A DNA stretch of 64,000 nucleotides from Cellulosimicrobium cellulans (GTDB taxonomy: Bacteria; Actinomycetota; Actinomycetes; Actinomycetales; Cellulomonadaceae). The notes beneath the pieces are model-generated. The model searched no databases. It saw only the letters and a list, made by a program, of their open reading frames with translations, and was not told where the DNA came from. The position numbers and the translations under genes were made by a program. Where the stretch lies: assembly GCF_006539945.1 (NCBI RefSeq), contig NZ_BJNZ01000012.1:55500-119499 (forward strand), given 5' to 3'. Numbering within the stretch: position 1 is the first letter of the stretch; each line of letters begins with the position of its first letter. Below are positions 51,374 through 59,811 of this stretch, in pieces.

Positions 51374-52042
51374 ATGGCACTGCTCACTGCAGAGGACATC
51401 CTGAACAAGAAGTTCGCGGCGACGAAGTTCCGCGAGGGCTACGACGTCGAAGAGGTCGACGACTTCTTGGACGAGGTGGTGAGGACCCTCAACTCCGTGC
51501 AGGAGGAGAACGAGGACCTCAAGTCGAAGCTCGCTGCCGCGGAGCGTCGTATCGCCGAGCTCAGCCGGGCCGACGCGTCCAGCGCTGCGGTGCAGCCCGC
51601 CGTCGTCGAGACGCCCAAGGCGCCCGAGCCGGAGCCCGTCCCGGTCGCGCCGATCTCGCAGGCCGTCGTCGCGAAGAACGGCGCCGAGCCCGAGTCGGCG
51701 ACCGGCATGCTCCAGCTCGCCCAGAAGCTGCACGACGACTACGTGCGCTCGGGCCAGGAGGAGGGCGACCGGCTCATCGCGGAGGCGAAGGAGGAGGGCA
51801 CGCGCATCGTGCGCGAGGCCGAGGAGACCTCGCACCGCACGCTGTCGCAGCTCGAGCAGGAGCGCTCGCTCCTGGAGCGCAAGATCGACGAGCTGCGCAT
51901 CTTCGAGCGCGACTACCGCACGCGCCTCAAGAGCTACCTCCAGAACCTGCTGGGCGACCTGGACAACCGGGGCAGCGCCCTCCCGCCGCGCAGCAACGTC
52001 GGCGGGGCGAGCCGCACGAGCGACCTCGCTCCCGGCATCTAG
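51374..52042 (+). CDS. divIVA: Polar growth/division protein DivIVA (Wag31)
   Basis: DivIVA senses negative membrane curvature and organises polar wall growth in actinobacteria. The 222-residue protein has the N-terminal lipid-binding motif MALLTAEDILNKKFAATKFREGYDVEEVDDFLDEV, a first coiled coil (about 36-65), a Pro/Ala/Glu linker (70-105), and a second long coiled coil (about 110-195). A short disordered tail ends TSDLAPGI. ATG 51374 follows GAGGTGAACC. It is transcribed separately from yggT. The lack of a large C-terminal repeat region resembles Wag31 rather than streptomycete DivIVA. Confidence 0.95.
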   Translation: MALLTAEDILNKKFAATKFREGYDVEEVDDFLDEVVRTLNSVQEENEDLKSKLAAAERRIAELSRADASSAAVQPAVVETPKAPEPEPVPVAPISQAVVAKNGAEPESATGMLQLAQKLHDDYVRSGQEEGDRLIAEAKEEGTRIVREAEETSHRTLSQLEQERSLLERKIDELRIFERDYRTRLKSYLQNLLGDLDNRGSALPPRSNVGGASRTSDLAPGI

Positions 52043-52120
52043 CACCTGCGTCGAACGTCCGGCAGCGGCCGGTACGCCTCGCACCAGCGTCTTCCCGCCT
52101 CGGCGGACCGGCGTGGTGTG

Positions 52121-52149
52121 TTGTGCGTACCGGCCGCTGCGTCTACTCT
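52121..52149 (+). promoter_or_regulatory. Promoter of the DksA/TraR-like gene
   Basis: TTGTGC (52121-52126), a 17-nt spacer and TACTCT (52144-52149) precede GGAGGGG (52166-52172) and ATG 52177. Spacing is ideal. Confidence 0.55.
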
Positions 52150-52176
52150 CGCGTGACTCGAACTTGGAGGGGCGAC

Positions 52177-52638
52177 ATGACCAAGCTCACCACCGCGGCC
52201 CGAACGGCCGTGCGCGACCGATTCCCGAACCTCGCGAAGGACGTCAAGTCCTTCCCCGTGCGCGACGGGGAGGAGCCCTGGACCCTGCGGGAGGTCGAGG
52301 AGCTCGCCTCCGAGCTCCTGTCCGAGAAGGAACGCCTGGAGGGGGAGCTCGCGTCCGCGGACGAGGAGCTCTCGAACCTCCTGCGACACTCCGGCGACGG
52401 GGCGGGCGACGACCAGGCCGACTCCGGCTCGAGCGCCCTGGAGCGGGAGCAGGAGCTGACCCTGGTCAACAACGTGCGCGACCTCCTCGCGCAGACGTCG
52501 CACGCCCTGGACCGCATCGCGGCGGGCACGTACGCGACCTGCGAGGAGACGGGGCTGCCGATCGGCAAGGCGCGCCTCCAGGCGTTCCCGCGGGCCAACC
52601 TCTCCGTCGAGGCGAAGCAGCGCGCCGAGCGCCGCTGA
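52177..52638 (+). CDS. DksA/TraR-like protein with degenerate zinc finger
   Basis: This 153-residue protein has a helical coiled-coil hairpin (about 35-110) and a C-terminal domain in the place of the DksA/TraR C4 zinc finger. The motif C-x2-C...C-x2-C is broken: only C122 remains, while T125, S143 and A146 occupy the other three ligand positions (TCEETG ... NLSVEAK). The surrounding residues (GTYATCEETGLPIGKARLQAFPRA) stay clearly homologous. DksA proteins reach into the RNA polymerase secondary channel. ATG 52177 was preferred over an upstream in-frame ATG because of its GGAGGGG site. It lies between divIVA and lspA, as in other actinobacteria. Confidence 0.85.
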   Translation: MTKLTTAARTAVRDRFPNLAKDVKSFPVRDGEEPWTLREVEELASELLSEKERLEGELASADEELSNLLRHSGDGAGDDQADSGSSALEREQELTLVNNVRDLLAQTSHALDRIAAGTYATCEETGLPIGKARLQAFPRANLSVEAKQRAERR

Positions 52639-52707
52639 GGTCCGTCCTCCTGTCGGTCGGGCAGGGGACGCACCGAGGCCGGGGCCGACGTGGCAGACTT
52701 GCCGCCG

Positions 52708-53391
52708 ATGTCCACCTCCGCGCGCCCCGAGCCCACCGAACCCGCTGACGCCGTCGCCGGCACCGATCCCGGCGCCGCGTCCGGCACCGACACCAGCACA
52801 GCGCGCCCCGGTCCGCGGCGCGTGCTGGTGGTCTGGACCGTCGTCCTCGCCGCCCTCGTCCTGGTGCTCGACCAGCTCACCAAGTGGTGGGCCGAGTCCA
52901 GCCTGACGCTCGGCGGCGACACGATCCCGATCCTGGGCTCCCTCCTGGGGCTCCGGCTGATCTACAACCCCGGTGCGGCGCTCTCCATCGCGACGGGGAT
53001 GACCTGGGTCCTGACGATCGTCGTCGTCGCCGTGGTCGTGGTCATCGTGCGCATGGTCAGCCGGATCGGCTCGCGCGCCTGGGCTGTCGCGCTCGGGCTG
53101 CTGCTCGGCGGGGCGCTGGGGAACCTCGTGGACCGGTTCTTCCGCGAGCCCGGCTTCGCGCGCGGCCACGTGGTCGACTTCATCGCCTACGCGAACTGGT
53201 TCGTCGGCAACGTCGCGGACATCGCGATCGTCGCCGCCGCGGTGATGATCGCCGTGCTCTCGATCCTCGGCATCGGGATCGACGGGACGCGCCACGGGGG
53301 CGACGAGACGCCCGAGGCGGACACGGCCACCCGGTCGGCGACCGAGCCCGGCCCGACGACGGTGCGCGCCGACGGCGAGGAGGAGCGGTGA
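52708..53391 (+). CDS. lspA: Lipoprotein signal peptidase
   Basis: LspA removes the signal peptide of prolipoproteins after lipidation. The 227-residue protein has four membrane segments, with catalytic aspartates D142 (NLVDRFF) and D171 (NVADIAI), plus the YNPGAALSI and [12 protein letters not shown] motifs. The first 35 residues and the last 35 are low-complexity extensions. ATG 52708 is 8 nt after CAGACT (52694-52699), a leaderless layout; GTG 52690 in frame is an alternative that would overlap that hexamer. The TGA overlaps the GTG of the RluD-type gene. Confidence 0.94.
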   Translation: MSTSARPEPTEPADAVAGTDPGAASGTDTSTARPGPRRVLVVWTVVLAALVLVLDQLTKWWAESSLTLGGDTIPILGSLLGLRLIYNPGAALSIATGMTWVLTIVVVAVVVVIVRMVSRIGSRAWAVALGLLLGGALGNLVDRFFREPGFARGHVVDFIAYANWFVGNVADIAIVAAAVMIAVLSILGIGIDGTRHGGDETPEADTATRSATEPGPTTVRADGEEER

Positions 53392-54320
53392 GCCTGCGCT
53401 CCCTCCCGGTCCCGGACGGCCTCGCGGGCGAGCGCGTCGACGCCGGACTGTCACGCCTCCTCGGCCTCTCCCGGACGCGCGCGGCGGAGCTCGCGGCGGA
53501 CGGCGCCGTCCGGCTCGACGGCCGGGAGGTCGGCAAGTCCGACCGGCTCGTCCCGGGGGCGTGGCTCGAGGTCGACGTGCCCGACGCCGCCCCGGCAGGG
53601 GTCGAGGTCGTCGCCGAGCCCGTGCCGGGCATGGGCATCGTCTACGACGACGACGACGTCGTGGTCGTCGACAAGCCCGTCGGGGTCGCGGCGCACCCCT
53701 CGCCGGGGTGGACCGGCCCGACCGTCGTCGGAGCGCTCGCCGCGGCGGGCTACCGGATCTCCACGTCCGGCGCCGCCGAGCGCCAGGGCATCGTGCACCG
53801 CCTCGACGTCGGCACGTCGGGCCTCATGGTCGTCGCGAAGAGCGAGGTCGCGTACACGGCGCTCAAGCGTGCCTTCAAGGAGCGCACGGTCGAGAAGGTC
53901 TACCACGCGCTCGTGCAGGGACACCCCGAGCCGACGACCGGGACGATCGACGCGCCCATCGGACGCCACCCCAGCGCCGACTGGAAGTTCGCGGTCACCG
54001 CGGAGGGCAAGCCCTCGGTCACGCACTACGAGGTCCTCGAGATGCTGCCCGCGGCCTCGCTCGTCGAGGTGCACCTCGAGACGGGGCGCACGCACCAGAT
54101 CCGCGTCCACTTCTCCGCGCTGCGCCATCCGTGCGTGGGCGACCTCACCTACGGCGCCGACCCGGTGCTCGCCTCGCGCGTGGCCCTGACGCGGCAGTGG
54201 CTCCACGCCGTGCGCCTCGGGTTCGAGCACCCGTCGACCGGGCAGTGGCTCGAGGTCACGAGCGAGTACCCGGAGGATCTCGCGCACGCGCTCGAGGTCC
54301 TGCGCGGGGCGTACGCGTGA
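53388..54320 (+). CDS. RluD-family pseudouridine synthase
   Basis: This 310-residue enzyme isomerises uridine in rRNA, probably 23S. It has an N-terminal S4 RNA-binding domain (about 16-65) and the RluA/RluD catalytic core with D140 in [15 protein letters not shown], followed by [26 protein letters not shown] 53388 overlaps the lspA stop. The lspA-rluD pairing is widely conserved. The precise target (RluD sites in helix 69 versus others) cannot be told here. A GNAT gene overlaps its stop by 4 nt. Confidence 0.93.
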   Translation: MSLRSLPVPDGLAGERVDAGLSRLLGLSRTRAAELAADGAVRLDGREVGKSDRLVPGAWLEVDVPDAAPAGVEVVAEPVPGMGIVYDDDDVVVVDKPVGVAAHPSPGWTGPTVVGALAAAGYRISTSGAAERQGIVHRLDVGTSGLMVVAKSEVAYTALKRAFKERTVEKVYHALVQGHPEPTTGTIDAPIGRHPSADWKFAVTAEGKPSVTHYEVLEMLPAASLVEVHLETGRTHQIRVHFSALRHPCVGDLTYGADPVLASRVALTRQWLHAVRLGFEHPSTGQWLEVTSEYPEDLAHALEVLRGAYA

Positions 54321-54838
54321 GCGACGGCGTCCCCGGTGCGGGCACGGGCCGGCTCGTCGTCGAGCGCGTGGTCGACGACGCCGGGCTGGCCGCCGCGCAC
54401 GCGCTGCGGCTCGCCGTGTTCGTCGACGAGCAGGGCGTCCCGGTCGAGGAGGAGATCGACGACCTCGACACCGCGGCGACGACGACGCACGTCCTCGTGC
54501 GCGACCGCGAGCGAGACGGTGCGGTCGTCGGCACGGGCCGCCTGCTCACCGACCCGGCGCACCCGGGCGAGGTCCACGTCGGACGGGTCGCGGTGTCCGC
54601 GTCCGCGCGCGGCACGGGCGCGGGTGCCGCGGTGATGCGCGCCCTGGAGGAGGTCGCGCTCGCCGAGCACGCGGCGTCGGGCACGGACGGACGCCGCGCC
54701 GTGCGCGTCCTGCTGTCCGCCCAGGTCCAGGCGATCGGGTTCTACGAGCGCCTCGGCTACGTCGTCTCCGGCCCCGTCTACCTCGACGCGGGGATCGACC
54801 ACCGCGACGCCGCGAAGACCCTCACGACCGACGTCTGA
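54317..54838 (+). CDS. GNAT-family N-acetyltransferase (ElaA-like)
   Basis: This 173-residue acetyltransferase has [22 protein letters not shown] near the N terminus, as in ElaA/YjdJ-type GNATs, the acetyl-CoA-binding [26 protein letters not shown] (with the R-G-x-G-x-A pyrophosphate loop), and a final [35 protein letters not shown] 54317 overlaps the RluD stop, so it is co-translated with it. The substrate is unknown. Confidence 0.87.
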   Translation: MSDGVPGAGTGRLVVERVVDDAGLAAAHALRLAVFVDEQGVPVEEEIDDLDTAATTTHVLVRDRERDGAVVGTGRLLTDPAHPGEVHVGRVAVSASARGTGAGAAVMRALEEVALAEHAASGTDGRRAVRVLLSAQVQAIGFYERLGYVVSGPVYLDAGIDHRDAAKTLTTDV

Positions 54839-54924
54839 CCGTTCGCGGCGGGGCACCGCGGGCCGTCCGCGTGACGTGCCGCACGACCCGCCGCGACCTC
54901 GCCGGAGTGTCGGTGGGGCACGCC

Positions 54925-54939
54925 TAAGATCGGTGCATG
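54925..54939 (+). promoter_or_regulatory. Leaderless promoter -10 (TAAGAT) of dnaE
   Basis: TAAGAT at 54925-54930 lies 6 nt before ATG 54937, with no ribosome site between them. This matches the spacing seen at murE, hisD and yggT. Confidence 0.55.
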
Positions 54940-57900
54940 CCCACCGCGACTGAGGACTTCGTCCACCTCCACGTCCACACCGAGTACTCGATGTTGGACG
55001 GCGCGGCGCGGATCGGGGACCTGTTCGACGAGGTCGAGCGCCTCGGCCAGAAGGCGATCGCGACGACGGACCACGGGTACGTGTTCGGGGCGTTCGAGTT
55101 CTGGTCGCGGGCGCAGGCGAAGGGCATCAAGCCGATCATCGGCGTCGAGGCGTACATCACGCCCGGGACGAGCCGGTTCGACCAGACGCGCGTGCGGTTC
55201 GGGCAGCAGGGGCAGGAGTCCGACGACGTCTCGGCGCGCGGCGCGTACACGCACATGACGCTCCTCGCCAAGGACAACGAAGGGCTGCACAACCTGTTCC
55301 GGGCGTCGTCGCTCGCGTCGCTGGACGGGCAGATGGGCAAGTGGCCCCGCATGGACCGCGACCTGCTCCAGACCTACGGCAAGGGGCTGATCGCGACGAG
55401 CGGCTGTCCGTCGGGGGAGATCCAGACGCGCCTGCGGCTCGGTCAGTGGGACGAGGCCGTCCGGACGGCGGGCGAGCTCCAGGACGTCTTCGGGCGCGAG
55501 AACTTCTACGTCGAGCTCATGGACCACGGTCTCGACATCGAGACCCGGGTCACGCAGGACCTGCTGCGGCTCGCGGAGACGATCGGCGCGCGGCTCGTCG
55601 CGACGAACGACCTGCACTACGTGCGCGAGGACGACGCGTCGAGCCAGGAGGCGCTGCTCGCCATCAACTCGGGCTCGACGCTCGACGACCCGGACCGGTT
55701 CAAGTTCGACGGGACCGGCTACTACGTGAAGTCGGCGGCGGAGATGCGTCGCGTGTTCGCGGAGCTGCCCGAGGCGTGCGACAACACGCTGCTCATCGCC
55801 GAGCAGTGCGAGGTGTCGTTCGACACGAAGGCGAACTACATGCCGCGGTTCCCCGTCCCCGACGGCGAGGACGAGACGAGCTGGTTCGTCAAGGAGATCG
55901 AGCGGGGGCTGCACCGCAGGTACCCGAACGGGATCCCGGACGCGTCGCGCAAGCAGGCGCAGTACGAGACCGAGGTCATCATCCAGATGGGCTTCCCGGG
56001 GTACTTCCTCGTGGTCGCCGACTTCATCAACTGGGCCAAGGAGCAGGGCATCCGCGTCGGGCCGGGCCGTGGTTCGGCCGCCGGGTCGATGGCGTCCTAC
56101 CTCATGGGGATCACCGAGCTCGACCCTCTCGAGCACGGCCTGATCTTCGAGCGGTTCCTCAACCCCGAGCGCGTGTCGATGCCCGACGTCGACGTCGACT
56201 TCGACGAGCGTCGGCGCGGGGAGGTCATCCGGTACGTCACGGAGAAGTACGGGGACGACCGCGTCGCCCAGATCGTCACCTACGGCACGATCAAGGCCAA
56301 GCAGGCACTCAAGGACTCGGCGCGACTGCTGGGCTTCCCCTTCGCCATGGGGGAGAAGCTCACCAAGGCGATGCCGCCTGCCGTCATGGGCAAGGACATC
56401 CCGCTGTCGGGGATCTTCGACCCGAAGCACGAGCGCTACCCCGAGGCCGCGGAGTTCCGCCAGCTCCACGACACCGACCCCGAGGCGCAGCGCGTCGTCG
56501 AGCTCGCACGCGGCATCGAGGGCCTGAAGCGGCAGTGGGGCGTGCACGCCGCCGGCGTCATCATGTCGAGCGACCCGCTCATCGACATTATCCCGATCAT
56601 GCGCCGCCCGCAGGACGGCGCGGTCATCACGCAGTTCGACTACCCGACGTCCGAGGGCCTCGGGCTCATCAAGATGGACTTCCTCGGGCTGCGCAACCTG
56701 ACGATCCTCGACGACGCGCTCGAGAACATCGAGATGAACGGCAAGGACCCGATCGAGATCGAGTCGTTGACGCTCGACGACAAGGCGTCCTACGACCTCC
56801 TGGCACGCGGCGACACGCTGGGTGTGTTCCAGCTCGACGGCGGGCCGATGCGCGCGCTGCTGCGTCAGATGAAGCCGGACAAGTTCGACGACCTCTCGGC
56901 GGTCATCGCGCTGTACCGCCCGGGCCCCATGGGCATGAACTCGCACACGAACTACGCGCTGCGCAAGAACGGCCTCCAGAAGATCGAGCCGATCCACCCC
57001 GAGCTCGAGCAGCCGCTCGCGGAGATCCTGGACGAGACCTACGGGCTCATCGTCTACCAGGAGCAGGTGCAGCGCGCCGCGCAGATCCTCGCCGGGTACT
57101 CGCTCGGGCAGGCCGACCTGCTGCGGCGTGCGATGGGCAAGAAGAAGAAGGAGATCCTCGACAAGGAGTTCATCCCGTTCCAGGAGGGCTGCCGCGAGCG
57201 CGGGTACTCCGACGGGGCGATCCAGGCGGTGTGGGACACGCTGGTCCCGTTCGCGGGCTACGCGTTCAACAAGGCGCACTCGGCGGGGTACGGCCTCGTC
57301 GCGTACTGGACGGCGTTCCTCAAGGCGAACTACCCGACCGAGTACATGGCGGCGCTCCTCCAGAGCGTGCGGGACGACAAGGACAAGCTCGCCCTGTACC
57401 TCAACGAGTGCCGGCGCATGCACATCACGGTCCTTCCGCCCGACGTGAACGACTCGGCGGCGAAGTTCACGGCCGTCGGGAACGACATCCGCTTCGGCCT
57501 CACGGGCGTGCGGAACGTCGGCGCGAACGTGGTCGACGCGATCATCCGCACCCGCGAGGAGAAGGGCGGGTTCACGTCGTTCACTGACTTCCTCGACAAG
57601 GTCCCGGCGGTCGTCTGCAACAAGCGCACCATCGAGTCGCTCATCAAGGCGGGCGCGTTCGACTCGCTCGGGCACCCCCGGCGCGCGCTCCTCGTCGTGC
57701 ACGAGCAGGCGGTCGACTCGGTCATCAGCGTCAAGCGAGAGGAGGCCAAGGGCCAGTTCGACCTCTTCGCGGACCTGGGCGGCGACGACCCCGCGATGTC
57801 CTTCAGCGTGGACGTACCGGACCTCCCGGACTGGGACAAGAAGCAGCGGCTCGCGTTCGAGCGCGAGATGCTCGGCCTCTACGTCTCGGACCACCCGCTC

Positions 57901-58470
57901 TCGGGGCTCGAGCACGTGCTCACGCGGGCGGCCGACACGGGCATCGCGAACCTGCTCGCCGACGAGGGCCGCCCGGACGGGTCGACGGTCGTGATCGCGG
58001 GTCTGGTGACGTCGCTCCAGCGCAAGATGAGCAAGAACGGCAACCCGTGGGCGGCGGTGACCATCGAGGACCTCGAGGGCGCCGTGGAGGTCATGTTCTT
58101 CGGCGAGACGTACCTCGCCTACTCCACGATCCTCGCGGAGGACCAGGTGGTCGTGCTGCGCGGGCGCGTGCGCCGTCGCGACGACACGATGCAGCTCCAG
58201 GCCATGGAGGTGTCGCTGCCCGACATCACCGTGGGCGCGGAGTCGCCGCTCGCAGTGAAGGTGTCGCACACGCGGTGCGTGGAGCCGATCATCCTCCGCC
58301 TCCGGGAGGTGCTCGCGACGCACCCCGGGTCGGCGGAGGTCCACGTCCAGGTGCTCGAGCCCGGCAAGACGACGGTGGTCCGCGCGGGCGACCGGCTGCG
58401 CGTCGAGAAGTCTCCGGCACTGTTCGGCGACCTCAAGGCCCTGCTCGGGCCGTCGTGCCTGGTCGGCTGA
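54937..58470 (+). CDS. dnaE: DNA polymerase III alpha subunit
   Basis: This is the main replicative polymerase. The 1177-residue protein has an N-terminal PHP domain (HLHVHTEYSMLDG, TTDHGYVFG), the C-family catalytic palm with Asp residues in PDVDVDFDE (D417, D419, D421), fingers with GGPMRALLRQMKP, helix-hairpin-helix, a clamp-binding motif QFDLF (940-944), and a C-terminal OB fold (VVIAGLVTSLQRKMSKNGNPWA). This is a DnaE1-type enzyme by length and domain order; DnaE2 lacks a comparable PHP. The start is ATG 54937, supported by a leaderless -10. A Nudix gene follows 5 nt after the stop. Confidence 0.97.
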   Translation: MPTATEDFVHLHVHTEYSMLDGAARIGDLFDEVERLGQKAIATTDHGYVFGAFEFWSRAQAKGIKPIIGVEAYITPGTSRFDQTRVRFGQQGQESDDVSARGAYTHMTLLAKDNEGLHNLFRASSLASLDGQMGKWPRMDRDLLQTYGKGLIATSGCPSGEIQTRLRLGQWDEAVRTAGELQDVFGRENFYVELMDHGLDIETRVTQDLLRLAETIGARLVATNDLHYVREDDASSQEALLAINSGSTLDDPDRFKFDGTGYYVKSAAEMRRVFAELPEACDNTLLIAEQCEVSFDTKANYMPRFPVPDGEDETSWFVKEIERGLHRRYPNGIPDASRKQAQYETEVIIQMGFPGYFLVVADFINWAKEQGIRVGPGRGSAAGSMASYLMGITELDPLEHGLIFERFLNPERVSMPDVDVDFDERRRGEVIRYVTEKYGDDRVAQIVTYGTIKAKQALKDSARLLGFPFAMGEKLTKAMPPAVMGKDIPLSGIFDPKHERYPEAAEFRQLHDTDPEAQRVVELARGIEGLKRQWGVHAAGVIMSSDPLIDIIPIMRRPQDGAVITQFDYPTSEGLGLIKMDFLGLRNLTILDDALENIEMNGKDPIEIESLTLDDKASYDLLARGDTLGVFQLDGGPMRALLRQMKPDKFDDLSAVIALYRPGPMGMNSHTNYALRKNGLQKIEPIHPELEQPLAEILDETYGLIVYQEQVQRAAQILAGYSLGQADLLRRAMGKKKKEILDKEFIPFQEGCRERGYSDGAIQAVWDTLVPFAGYAFNKAHSAGYGLVAYWTAFLKANYPTEYMAALLQSVRDDKDKLALYLNECRRMHITVLPPDVNDSAAKFTAVGNDIRFGLTGVRNVGANVVDAIIRTREEKGGFTSFTDFLDKVPAVVCNKRTIESLIKAGAFDSLGHPRRALLVVHEQAVDSVISVKREEAKGQFDLFADLGGDDPAMSFSVDVPDLPDWDKKQRLAFEREMLGLYVSDHPLSGLEHVLTRAADTGIANLLADEGRPDGSTVVIAGLVTSLQRKMSKNGNPWAAVTIEDLEGAVEVMFFGETYLAYSTILAEDQVVVLRGRVRRRDDTMQLQAMEVSLPDITVGAESPLAVKVSHTRCVEPIILRLREVLATHPGSAEVHVQVLEPGKTTVVRAGDRLRVEKSPALFGDLKALLGPSCLVG

Positions 58471-58475
58471 CCCGG

Positions 58476-58991
58476 ATGACGGAGCATGCCGTCGGCGGCG
58501 CCGCCCGGACGTTGTGGGACGACGGCTCGGCGTCGCACCGGTTCCGGGTCGTCCCCGCGGCGTACGTCCTGCTGCGCCGGGGCGACGAGGTGCTGCTCCA
58601 GCTCCGGCAGGGCACCGGCTACCGGGACGGGTACTGGGCCGCCGCGGCGGCCGGGCACGTCGAGCCGGGAGAGTCGGTCGTGGCGGCCGCGGCGCGCGAG
58701 GCGCGCGAGGAGATCGGCGTCGAGATCGCGCCCGCGGACCTGCGGCCCCTCACCGTGCTGCACCGCGGTGTGCCCGGAGGGCCGGCGCTCGAGCAGCGCG
58801 CCGACTTCTTCTTCACGGCCGAGACCTGGGACGGCGACGCGATGCTCCAGGAGCGGGACAAGGCGGCCGACCTGCGGTGGTTCACGCTCGACGCGCTTGC
58901 GGACCCTGTCGTCCCGCACGAGCTCCACGTGCTACGGGCGCTGAGTGCGGGCGTGGTGCCGCCGATCATGACCTTCGGGTTCGATGCCTGA
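58476..58991 (+). CDS. Nudix hydrolase
   Basis: This 171-residue Nudix enzyme has the box GHVEPGESVVAAAAREAREEIGV (residues 60-82 by position), preceded by RFRVVPAAYVLLRRGDEVLLQLRQGTGYRDGYWA. Nudix enzymes cleave nucleoside diphosphates linked to another moiety; the substrate is not evident. Its layout right after dnaE suggests pool sanitation for replication, but that is only contextual. ATG 58476 lies 5 nt after dnaE, so it is probably co-transcribed. Confidence 0.88.
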   Translation: MTEHAVGGAARTLWDDGSASHRFRVVPAAYVLLRRGDEVLLQLRQGTGYRDGYWAAAAAGHVEPGESVVAAAAREAREEIGVEIAPADLRPLTVLHRGVPGGPALEQRADFFFTAETWDGDAMLQERDKAADLRWFTLDALADPVVPHELHVLRALSAGVVPPIMTFGFDA

Positions 58992-59026
58992 CTCCGGGCG
59001 CCCGCCGCGCCCGGTGACGGAACCCG

Positions 59027-59042
59027 TAGGCTCGACGCCGTG
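59027..59042 (+). promoter_or_regulatory. Leaderless promoter -10 (TAGGCT) of the PPOX gene
   Basis: TAGGCT at 59027-59032 is followed after 7 nt by the GTG start at 59040. Confidence 0.5.
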
Positions 59043-59444
59043 ATCCGCCTCAACCCCGAACAGCTCGTCTTCGTCACCGAGCGCCACCTGGCGACGCTCA
59101 CCACGCTGCGCGCCGACGGTACGCCGCACGTCGTCCCCGTCGCCTTCACGTGGGACGCCGACGCGGGCGTGCTGCGCATCACGACCAACCGTGCCTCGGT
59201 CAAGGCCCGCAACGCGCGCCTCCCGGGAGCGGACGGCGGCCCACCGAGAGCCGCGGTGTGCCAGGTCGAGGGCGGTCGGTGGATCACTCTCGAGGGCACG
59301 ATCGAGGTCGTCGAGGACGCGGACGAGGTCGCGGACGCCGTCGTGCGGTACGGCCGTCGCTACCGGGCGCTCTCGCCGAACCCCGAGCGCGTCGTGCTCC
59401 GGCTCACGCCCGACAAGGTCATGGCCTCGACCTACATGGCCTGA
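59040..59444 (+). CDS. PPOX-class (pyridoxamine oxidase-like) FMN/F420-binding protein
   Basis: This 134-residue split-barrel protein has the actinobacterial PPOX pattern: FVTERHLATLTTLRADGTPHVVPVAFTWD, VLRITTNRASVKARNARL, GRWITLEGTIEVVEDADEVADAVVRYGRRY and a final RLTPDKVMASTYMA. Members usually bind F420 or FMN and reduce or bind small substrates; the cofactor is not certain here. GTG 59040 has a leaderless -10. It converges with the S4-domain gene, leaving 8 nt between stops. It is a different subfamily from the PPOX protein encoded at 15087-15506. Confidence 0.83.
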   Translation: MIRLNPEQLVFVTERHLATLTTLRADGTPHVVPVAFTWDADAGVLRITTNRASVKARNARLPGADGGPPRAAVCQVEGGRWITLEGTIEVVEDADEVADAVVRYGRRYRALSPNPERVVLRLTPDKVMASTYMA

Positions 59445-59452
59445 CGGTCCGC

Positions 59453-59689
59453 TCAGGAGACCGTGGCGCTCTCGGTCCCCTGAGGGTGGTCGACCGAGAC
59501 CACGTCGCCGCGGTGCAGCTGGCGGCCGCGGCGTGTGTCGACCTCGCCGTTGACGCGGACCTCGCCCTCCGTGACGAGCTCGCGGGCCTCGGCGCCCGAC
59601 TCGGCGAGGCCGGCGAGCTTGAGGAACTGCCCGAGGCGGATGACGTCGTCGGAGATCTCGACCGGGCGGGCGTCGTGGGGGGCGTTCAT
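59453..59689 (-). CDS. Small S4-domain RNA-binding protein (YbcJ/RlbA-like)
   Basis: This 78-residue protein is almost only an S4 domain: IRLGQFLKLAGLAESGAEARELVTEGEVRVNGEVDTRRGRQLHRGDVVSV. Such free-standing S4 proteins (YbcJ, RlbA) bind structured RNA, probably rRNA during ribosome assembly or recycling. ATG 59689 has GGGTGG just upstream; the in-frame ATG 59698 is possible and would add MGG, with GGAGA directly beside it. It is divergent from hisD. Confidence 0.85.
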   Translation of the reverse strand: MNAPHDARPVEISDDVIRLGQFLKLAGLAESGAEARELVTEGEVRVNGEVDTRRGRQLHRGDVVSVDHPQGTESATVS

Positions 59690-59796
59690 GCCACCCATTC
59701 TCCCCGTCCGCGCGGGGTGGGCGCGACGCGGCGTCCCGCGGCCCGCGCGGTGCGACCGGTGGGCGAAACGCCTCGTCGCGGGGTGGCGCGGGCTCC

Positions 59797-59811
59797 TAGA
59801 CTCGACCCATG
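59797..59811 (+). promoter_or_regulatory. Leaderless promoter -10 (TAGACT) of hisD
   Basis: TAGACT at 59797-59802 is 6 nt before ATG 59809, with no ribosome site between. It is identical in hexamer and spacing to the promoter of the DinG-type helicase. Confidence 0.6.

Noticed and set aside
54778..58344. A 1188-codon open frame antisense to dnaE
   Set aside because: It is a GC-rich shadow: composition is dominated by Arg, Asp, His, Leu, Val with no recognisable domain, and it lies wholly opposite dnaE with all polymerase motifs.
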